A stretch of DNA of 11,617 bases from NCBI GenBank assembly GCA_002421845.1, contig DISL01000074.1, positions 1 through 11,617 on the forward strand. The letters are read 5' to 3'. This document shows positions 7,135 to 11,617 of this stretch, piece after piece. This DNA is from Epsilonproteobacteria bacterium UBA6211 (lineage in GTDB: Bacteria; Campylobacterota; Campylobacteria; Campylobacterales; Arcobacteraceae). Position 1 is the stretch's first letter; every line of letters starts with the position of its first letter. The translations under genes were made by a program, and so were the position numbers. The notes below the pieces were generated by a model. That model saw only the letters and a list, made by a program, of their open reading frames with translations, made no database searches and was not told the origin of the DNA.

Positions 7135-8016
7135 TTACCTAAATGTTATTTTGTTTCTACCGCTTGTTTTTGATTCATAAAGTGCCAAATCAGAGTTTTT
7201 TAGGAGTTCATCTATGGTTTTAGAATCTTGTGTTTTTGATGTAGCACCTATGCTGATGGTAAATTTGATTTTAGTATCATTATGTTCTACTACTAAATTT
7301 TCAATAGATAATCTGATATTTTCCAATATTTCCAAAATAGCCTTTTTGTCCATATCTTTTAGTAACAAAACAAACTCTTCACCGCCTATTCGTGCGAAAA
7401 TTGCATCGTGTTGTCGTATAACTTGGCTTATTGTTTGTGTTGCTAGTTTGATGACCATATCACCCACATCGTGACCGTAAGTATCATTTACTTTTTTAAA
7501 ATAATCTATATCTATCATAGCCATAAAAATATCGGTTGGAGTTTCTTTAAATACTGGAATAGCTAATTCAAAAAACTTTCTTCTGTTGTAAATACCAGTC
7601 ATCGAATCCCTTGAAGCTAAAAACTCAAGGTTTTCTATTGTTTGTTTGAGTTTGAGCTGAGTTTTGACTCTTGCTATGACTTCTGCTTTTTTTAGAGGCT
7701 TACTAACATAATCATCAGCCCCTGCTTCATAGGCTTTGGAAATACTCTCTTCATCTGTTTTTGCCGTAGTGAAAACAATAGGGATATGCTTTGTTTTTGT
7801 ATTGTTTTTTAATATTTGACACACTTGGAAACCATCTAATTCAGGCATCACAATATCAAGCAACACAAGAGCTATATCCTCCTCATCTATCACTTGCAAA
7901 GCTTTCTGACCGCTTGTAACAGGTATCACATCATAATCACTCAAAATATCTAGTATAATATCAAGATTTTCTTTTTTATCATCTACCGCCAAAATCGTAG
8001 GGCTTTTTATCAACAT
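7135..8016 (-). CDS. Response regulator with GGDEF domain (probable diguanylate cyclase)
   Basis: A 293-aa protein with REC (about 7-122): D12/D13, phospho-acceptor D54 in 'VLLDIVMPELDG', T83 and K107-P108. GGDEF follows (about 133-293): metal ligand D169 in 'IDIDYFKKVND', 'YGHDVGD', and active-site GGEEF at 211-215, an active variant of the signature. Phosphorylation should promote dimerisation and synthesis of cyclic di-GMP from two GTP, switching motility or biofilm behaviour. An RxxD (R201-D204) lies before the active site, but six residues separate it from GGEEF where five are usual, so product inhibition through the I-site is uncertain. AGAGGTGG provides a strong ribosome site. It is first in an operon with the hybrid kinase 4 bp downstream, its likely phosphodonor. 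Confidence 0.96.
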   Translation of the reverse strand: MLIKSPTILAVDDKKENLDIILDILSDYDVIPVTSGQKALQVIDEEDIALVLLDIVMPELDGFQVCQILKNNTKTKHIPIVFTTAKTDEESISKAYEAGADDYVSKPLKKAEVIARVKTQLKLKQTIENLEFLASRDSMTGIYNRRKFFELAIPVFKETPTDIFMAMIDIDYFKKVNDTYGHDVGDMVIKLATQTISQVIRQHDAIFARIGGEEFVLLLKDMDKKAILEILENIRLSIENLVVEHNDTKIKFTISIGATSKTQDSKTIDELLKNSDLALYESKTSGRNKITFR

Positions 8017-8045
8017 TATTTACCACCTCTTTTAATGGTTTTGTA

Positions 8046-8059
8046 TAACAATATTGTAA
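8046..8059. promoter_or_regulatory. Palindromic ACAATATTGT element in the REC-GGDEF promoter region
   Basis: The perfect 10-bp palindrome ACAATATTGT (8048-8057) lies about 30 bp before the REC-GGDEF start. It extends to TAACAATATTGTAA with one mismatched pair. Read on the minus strand it contains TACAAT, which could be the -10 box of this operon. The same core is part of the panB/trpA palindrome. A shared operator or simply similar -10 sequences would both explain it. Confidence 0.35.
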
Positions 8060-8153
8060 CAAAAAAAAGTTTATATATAATACTTTTATAGAAAATTTAT
8101 TTAAAGAAAAAGATTTTTTATGGAAAAGCTTATATTTTAATTAGTAAAGTTTC

Positions 8154-8198
8154 GTTTTGGCGTTTGGGGTCTGTCCCTATTTTTTCCCATTTTTTTTC
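8154..8198 (+). repeat. Short dispersed repeat, copy 1 (core GGGGTCTGTCCC)
   Basis: This copy holds GTTTTGGCGTTTG, then GGGGTCTGTCCC, then a T-rich tail. It matches copy 2 (9693-9733) over its length apart from four substitutions and a 2-base gap. The centre can fold as a small GGG/CCC hairpin with a 5-6 base loop. Five bases separate it from the stop of the AAA_14/DUF4143 ATPase. A TAGTAAAGT word 12 bases before it is also found before copy 2. It resembles REP-like or transposon-end repeats; no transposase is present in the window. Confidence 0.75.
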
Positions 8199-8203
8199 AA
8201 AAC

Positions 8204-9469
8204 TCATTTGGACAAAATAAAATTATCACAACTTATAACTTCAACATCTTCATATTGTTCATTTGTATCATAGGTTATAAGAATTTTTTGTAAAGTATCC
8301 AAAGAATCAAAATATCTAAAAGCATTTAATTCTCTTTTTTTTGTACTTTCATCATCTATGTTAAAAGCAACTTGATACAAACTTTTATTACTAAAAAAAT
8401 CTATCTCATATTTATCTTTTAGATATGTGAGATTTTCATCTTTTGCATATAAAAAATTAAATACCAAATTTTCAAGACTCACTCCAAAGTTTCTATTTGA
8501 AGAAATAGATAAATTTAAAAAACCGTTATCATTAAGATATATTTTTTTAGCAGATTTTATTTGTTCACTTAATTTATTATGATGATTAGATATTTGACTA
8601 ATCAAAAAATTATCTTCAAAATAAGTTATATAATCTTTTACCGTTTTTGCATCTATCCCTAGTTTACTTGATAAAGTAGAATAATTTACCGTATTTGTAG
8701 TATTTGAAACTACATAAAAAAACATATCTCGAATTTGTGAAGAGTTTTTGATATTGTATCTTGGAACTATATCTTTAAGAATTATGTCTTCTGCGATATT
8801 TTTTAAAATCTCTTTTTTTATCTCCTCGTTTTCATTGGAAATAACCGAGAAATATCCTCCCCATTTCAAATACTCATCAAATGCTCTTTTTATATCAATT
8901 TTATTTTTTGTGATGAGAAGTTTTGAAGAAATATCAATATTTTTATATTGTAAAAACTCTTTAAAATTGAAACTATAAAGCCTAAGTTTTAAAACTCTTC
9001 CCGTTAAAACAGTTGCATAATTTGAAGTGAGCAGTGAAGAATTTGAACCTGTGATAATAAACTTAATATTACTATTTTCATATTTTGATTTGATAAAAAC
9101 TTCCCAGTTCTTGAAAATCTGTATTTCATCAATAAAAAAATATATTTTTTTTGAAATATCAGGATTTGCTAACTTTACATACTCATCAAAAATCTTTTCT
9201 AAGTAAGACGCTTCTTCTTTAAATGGTATAAAAGCAGGTTTTTCTAAATTTATAAAAAATATATTTTTAGCCTCTACCTCTTTTAATAACTCTTTTATCA
9301 TAAGTTTTGCTAAAGTGCTTTTCCCAACTCTTCTTGCCCCAATGATTGCTAAAATCTCTTTTGTATGCAAAAAATCTAATGCTTTGACCAATAACTCACG
9401 AGTTGTAAAATCATCATAACAAGCACTGTCAAACCAATGTTTATTGTCTTCTAAAAGAATTGATTCCAT
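8204..9469 (-). CDS. ATP-binding protein of the AAA_14 / DUF4143 family
   Basis: A 421-aa protein. The N-terminal P-loop domain shows Walker A GARRVGKST (44-52), Walker B FFIDEIQ (111-117), a sensor-like 'ITGSNSS' (139-145) and 'LTGR' (R158). A helical and winged-helix-like part ('YSTLSSKLGIDAKTVKDY', about 263-280) follows, then a C-terminal DUF4143 domain whose 'YEIDFF...YQVAF' (354-368) resembles a restriction-endonuclease-like core. The family is widespread, often horizontally moved, and of unsettled function; ATPase activity is expected. AAAGG 9 bases before the ATG supports the start. The gene is markedly AT-rich compared with ruvB or panB, stands alone, and is bounded on both sides by copies of a short repeat, suggesting acquisition. 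The sequence looks intact, close to full family length. Confidence 0.93.
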   Translation of the reverse strand: MESILLEDNKHWFDSACYDDFTTRELLVKALDFLHTKEILAIIGARRVGKSTLAKLMIKELLKEVEAKNIFFINLEKPAFIPFKEEASYLEKIFDEYVKLANPDISKKIYFFIDEIQIFKNWEVFIKSKYENSNIKFIITGSNSSLLTSNYATVLTGRVLKLRLYSFNFKEFLQYKNIDISSKLLITKNKIDIKRAFDEYLKWGGYFSVISNENEEIKKEILKNIAEDIILKDIVPRYNIKNSSQIRDMFFYVVSNTTNTVNYSTLSSKLGIDAKTVKDYITYFEDNFLISQISNHHNKLSEQIKSAKKIYLNDNGFLNLSISSNRNFGVSLENLVFNFLYAKDENLTYLKDKYEIDFFSNKSLYQVAFNIDDESTKKRELNAFRYFDSLDTLQKILITYDTNEQYEDVEVISCDNFILSK

Positions 9470-9571
9470 ATTTTATAACCTTTATCGGGAATGTATTCTA
9501 TATTATATCATATTTTTAGCAAAATAATTCTAATATTTAGTGGTTAAGTTTCAGTAGCTAAGTGATGTTGT

Positions 9572-9644
9572 GATAAGATATTATTGAATTACTGTAGATT
9601 TTGAGGTGTTTTTGTGTTGTTTGATTTTGGGATATTATCTTATC
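9572..9644. repeat. Inverted repeat in the intergenic region upstream of the ATPase gene
   Basis: GATAAGATA (9572-9580) pairs with TATCTTATC (9636-9644). After one T/T mismatch three more pairs continue inward, enclosing about 48 bases. It lies in the 262-bp gap 9470-9731, where I see no coding region. It could be a folded RNA element, a protein-binding pair or a remnant of a mobile element; there is no T-run after it as a terminator would have. Confidence 0.4.
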
Positions 9645-9692
9645 TTTGTGATTGTTAGGTAGTAAAGTAAAAAACTCTGAACCTAGTTGTTT

Positions 9693-9733
9693 GTTTTGGT
9701 GTTTGAGGTATGTCCCCATTTTTTCATTTTTTT
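9693..9733 (+). repeat. Short dispersed repeat, copy 2 (GAGGTATGTCCCC variant)
   Basis: GTTTTGGTGTTTG is followed by AGGTATGTCCCC and a T-rich tail, in the same orientation as copy 1. The T-rich end runs into the stop codon of the DUF2442 gene (9732-9734). Compared with copy 1, one side of the GGGG/CCCC stem is altered to GAGG, leaving a wobble-type pair in the RNA of the minus strand. TAGTAAAGT occurs 33 bases upstream. Confidence 0.72.
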
Positions 9734-10001
9734 ATGCAACTTCTTGGATACTAAAAAGTGAGTTGTTTTGTTTTGCTTTTATGTATAAAGATTCTGCACT
9801 AAGTTCTAATCCATTTTTCCAACATAATGCCCCAAAATCTATAAAACAAGATTGAAAATACTTTTTATCTTGTAACGGAGAAGTTAAAATCGTTTTTGTA
9901 TCTATCAAATATTTAAAATCTAAAACAGCATATGTAGAATCTGAAAAAAATAGTTTTAAACTATAATCTTCTAGTGGTACTATTTTGATAAGATTAATCA
10001 T
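9732..10001 (-). CDS. DUF2442 domain protein
   Basis: An 89-aa protein, a usual length for DUF2442. Its pattern fits the family: an N-terminal strand 'IVPLEDYSLKLFFSDSTYAVLDFKYLI', then 'SPLQDKKYFQSCFIDFGALCWKNGLELSAESLYI', corresponding to the common 'pL.d..fF..v.id.g.i.WpnG.dl.pd.LY' signature. AAGGAG 6 bases before the ATG is the best ribosome site in this stretch. The start overlaps the end of the truncated DUF4160 gene by 8 bp (ATGATTAA). DUF2442 and DUF4160 genes commonly occur as neighbours and have been suggested to be toxin-antitoxin-like; their activity is unknown to me. The stop lies inside repeat copy 2, so the last residues may derive from the repeat junction. Confidence 0.88.
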   Translation of the reverse strand: MINLIKIVPLEDYSLKLFFSDSTYAVLDFKYLIDTKTILTSPLQDKKYFQSCFIDFGALCWKNGLELSAESLYIKAKQNNSLFSIQEVA

Positions 10002-10158
10002 AATCTGCTCCTTGTATTTTTTCTAATGGTTCAAATTTTTGTGCCAATTCCCAATCATGTTTTAGCTCATCTTGATGTAACATAATCCATTCTTTTACTA
10101 TATTACAAGCTTTTCCCTTTATTATTTCACCAGTTATCAATTTGTGGTCTGTCCTCAT
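9994..10158 (-). pseudogene. N-terminally truncated DUF4160 gene
   Basis: Fifty-four codons remain from ATG 10156-10158. The part 'GEIIKGKACNIVKEWIMLHQDELKHDWELAQ' shape (residues 10-40) and the following 'EPLEKI' match the C-terminal half of DUF4160 proteins, which are about 80-90 aa. The usual N-terminal half, with its conserved His-rich 'DHxPPHFH' segment, is absent. The frame can be read back to ATG 10213-10215, but those upstream codons lie antisense-free inside the end of the glycerophosphotransferase gene on the same strand and look unrelated to DUF4160. The only plausible start codon belongs to repeat copy 3, and no ribosome site precedes it. I infer that the gene was cut at the repeat. 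A functional short form translated by readthrough is possible but less likely. Confidence 0.7.
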
Positions 10159-10163
10159 TTTTC
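10140..10163 (+). repeat. Short dispersed repeat, copy 3 (GTGGTCTGTCCTC variant)
   Basis: ATTTGTGGTCTGTCCTCATTTTTC aligns with the centre of copies 1 and 2 in the same orientation, about 24 bases being recognisable. It lies between the stop of the glycerophosphotransferase gene (10163-10165) and the DUF4160 remnant. On the minus strand it reads as the first codons of that remnant (ATG AGG ACA GAC). Confidence 0.6.
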
Positions 10164-11368
10164 TATAGACTAAGACTTTCGTTAATAACTTTATTAAATG
10201 TATTAAAATAACCATCTGAAATATTACCTAAAACATCATTTTTCATATTAAGTCGCACATCTTTTAAATAATCATTCGTTTGTATTTCCACTATCAGGTT
10301 ATTAATATTTTCTGGATTATCTAAAATATACAAAGATTTAGAAGAAGTAAAATCTTTATTTATTCTTTCATGAATTTGCTTTTGTGAGTTTGTTAATATC
10401 ATTGGTTTTTCAGTATATAAAAAATCACTTATTACACTTGAAATATCAGTAATCATCAAATCGCATAGATTCATATAATCATATATTGAATTATTAAAAT
10501 CAATGAACTGAATTTCACTTTCTTTAGCTATATTAATCATTGTCAAATAATATTCTTTGATATTGTTTCTTTTTGTTATTGCAGTAAAAGGATGTGGCTT
10601 AAAATAAATTTTCATTCCATGTTTTGATAATTGTCCTAAATATTTAATCAAGGAAACTCCAAATTCACCAACTGAAGTATAATTTGCTTCCTCTACAAAT
10701 CCTTCCCATGTAGGTGCATATAGTATTGTATGTATAGAACTTATAGATTCTACCTTCAAAAACAATTCAACTTGTGGTCTTCCAACAAAAACTATTTGAT
10801 TATCTCTAAGTGGTAAATTAGCTTCTATAAGTCTTTCATGAGCTAACTTTCCAGCTAAAAGCAACTTATCGTATGCCATTAATAATTTACTTTGATTTAC
10901 GACCTTGTCACTTTCACCATGGTTTATAAAATAATGGTTTAATCTGTACAATCTTAGTGATTGTGAAACTTTTGTAGTATTTGAAGGATATAAAATCGTT
11001 CGAACACCAAATATTTCAAGATATTCTAATTCAAACATATCTTTGATATAAATTATAGGAAGATTTGTTTTATCAAGTCCATATAATATTCCATAATCTC
11101 TAACTACAACAGCAACTTTTGCATCAATTTTTTCTAAAACACGAAACCACATATTACCTTGATATGAACTATTTGCCTTTCCTGCTAAATATAAAACTAC
11201 TTTTGGTTTGATGTATTCTAAATCATGAACTGTTAAAATACGATTTTGCAATAAATGTTGCTTTGATTTTTTTCGCATATAGATTAAAAATTCTTTAATA
11301 TTCTGTAGTAAGGGTTTAACTATTTTGTAAATTTTAACTAAAATTGAATATAGTATCTTATAAATCAT
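10163..11368 (-). CDS. CDP-glycerol glycerophosphotransferase family protein (TagB/TagF-like)
   Basis: A 401-aa protein. Members transfer glycerol-phosphate (or a related unit) from CDP-glycerol to a membrane-linked acceptor. Motifs: 'INHGESDK' (148-155) with the catalytic-type His-Gly, 'YAPTWEG' (217-223), 'YFKPHPF' (255-261), and 'DLMITDISSVISDFLYTEKP' (303-322), the 'DxSSxxxDF' signature. The N-terminal 38 residues are basic and amphipathic and probably anchor it to the inner face of the membrane; there is no signal peptide. The ATG shares its A with the stop of the upstream cytidylyltransferase (TAATG), and AAGGA lies about 9 bases before it. The acceptor in a Gram-negative cell is probably a capsule or O-antigen precursor (inference). 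The C-terminus ends in repeat copy 3, so slight truncation cannot be excluded. Confidence 0.9.
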   Translation of the reverse strand: MIYKILYSILVKIYKIVKPLLQNIKEFLIYMRKKSKQHLLQNRILTVHDLEYIKPKVVLYLAGKANSSYQGNMWFRVLEKIDAKVAVVVRDYGILYGLDKTNLPIIYIKDMFELEYLEIFGVRTILYPSNTTKVSQSLRLYRLNHYFINHGESDKVVNQSKLLMAYDKLLLAGKLAHERLIEANLPLRDNQIVFVGRPQVELFLKVESISSIHTILYAPTWEGFVEEANYTSVGEFGVSLIKYLGQLSKHGMKIYFKPHPFTAITKRNNIKEYYLTMINIAKESEIQFIDFNNSIYDYMNLCDLMITDISSVISDFLYTEKPMILTNSQKQIHERINKDFTSSKSLYILDNPENINNLIVEIQTNDYLKDVRLNMKNDVLGNISDGYFNTFNKVINESLSL

Positions 11369-11617
11369 TATTCAAAATCCTTTTTTAATATCTCTATAAC
11401 TTCAAAAGCTTTGATAATATCATCTTTAGGTATCGATAAAAAATTTGTTAATGATTTTTTCAGTTTTGTGGTAGATATATTGTTTGTTCTTTCTAGATAT
11501 ACTACATCACAATACTCTTTTAAAAAATCAAATTTTCCTTTCCAATCATCCCCTATAGCAAAAATATCAACATTATACTTTTGTATATCTTCTATTTTCC
11601 TGACTTCCGCGATAAGA
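11368..11617 (-). CDS. Glycerol-3-phosphate cytidylyltransferase-like protein (TagD-like), C-terminal part
   Basis: The open frame runs off the right edge; 82 codons are visible. 'FAIGDDWKGKFDFLKEY' followed by 'VVYLERTNNISTTKLK' matches the 'GDDWxGKFD' and 'RTxGISTT' motifs of TagD-type nucleotidyltransferases, which make CDP-glycerol from CTP and glycerol-3-phosphate. The HxGH nucleotide-binding motif would lie beyond the window. About 30 residues follow the RTxxISTT motif, longer than minimal TagD, so a two-domain or extended version is possible. It overlaps the glycerophosphotransferase by one base (TAATG) and would supply its donor substrate, a strong functional link. A different small-alcohol-phosphate or sugar-phosphate cytidylyltransferase of the same fold is the main alternative. 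Confidence 0.87.
   Translation of the reverse strand, partial: LIAEVRKIEDIQKYNVDIFAIGDDWKGKFDFLKEYCDVVYLERTNNISTTKLKKSLTNFLSIPKDDIIKAFEVIEILKKDFE

Noticed and set aside
6829..7173. 114-aa plus-strand ORF opposite the hybrid kinase start
   Set aside because: It is a shadow of PAS1 and spans the intergenic boundary of a well-supported operon; no homology pattern seen.
9652..9855. 67-aa plus-strand ORF spanning repeat copy 2 and the DUF2442 gene
   Set aside because: It is antisense to the DUF2442 gene, which has a strong ribosome site and family match; the ORF includes repeat sequence and has no convincing start.
8154..10163. The short repeats as a CRISPR array
   Set aside because: There are only three diverged copies spaced 1.5 kb and 0.45 kb apart with genes between them, and no cas gene.
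10159..10215. Extended start (ATG 10213-10215) for the DUF4160 remnant
   Set aside because: Those codons are an alternative frame of the glycerophosphotransferase 3' end and repeat copy 3, and carry no DUF4160 similarity.

Overview
The window looks like a chromosomal segment of a member of the Campylobacterota (Epsilonproteobacteria), most like a Sulfurimonas/Sulfuricurvum-type organism. This rests on low G+C, short intergenic gaps, response regulators beginning with a 'TVLYVEDD'-style REC domain, a panB-ruvB gene pair, and an isolated trpA. The genus assignment is inference from protein style, not from a search.

Left part (1-3578): the last residues of a membrane protein, probably rhomboid-like, run into the window on the + strand and overlap the end of a convergent response regulator (REC + PAS). 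Upstream of that regulator, also on the minus strand, lie ruvB (Holliday junction branch migration) and panB (pantothenate synthesis), joined by a TAATG stop/start overlap. panB is divergent from trpA (tryptophan synthase alpha, TTG start). The 71-86 bp between them carries a perfect 16-bp palindrome.

Middle (3579-8016): directly behind trpA is a two-gene module, a small 81-aa protein of unknown function and a minimal nucleotidyltransferase, laid out like a toxin-antitoxin pair. Its end overlaps by 14 bp the end of a convergent 946-aa hybrid sensor kinase (PAS-PAS-PAS-HisKA-HATPase-REC-Hpt, no membrane segment). That kinase is the second gene of a two-gene operon whose first gene is a REC-GGDEF response regulator. 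Together they can supply a whole phosphorelay ending in cyclic di-GMP synthesis.

Accessory stretch (8017-10165): an AT-rich orphan ATPase of the AAA_14/DUF4143 type, then a DUF2442 gene and an N-terminally truncated DUF4160 gene. Three same-orientation copies of a short repeat with core GGTCTGTCC sit at the 3' ends of the ATPase, the DUF2442 gene and the next gene. The third copy lies exactly where the DUF4160 gene is broken off and supplies its only plausible remaining start codon. This patch shows signs of repeat-mediated or transposon-mediated rearrangement.

Right end (10163-11617): two overlapping minus-strand genes for a CDP-glycerol-type surface polymer, a TagB/TagF-like glycerophosphotransferase and the C-terminal part of a TagD-like cytidylyltransferase. 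They probably mark the edge of a capsule or lipopolysaccharide locus. No rRNA, tRNA, CRISPR array or intact transposase gene was recognised. No gene-free stretch exceeds 300 bases; the longest (9470-9731) holds an inverted repeat and one copy of the short repeat.
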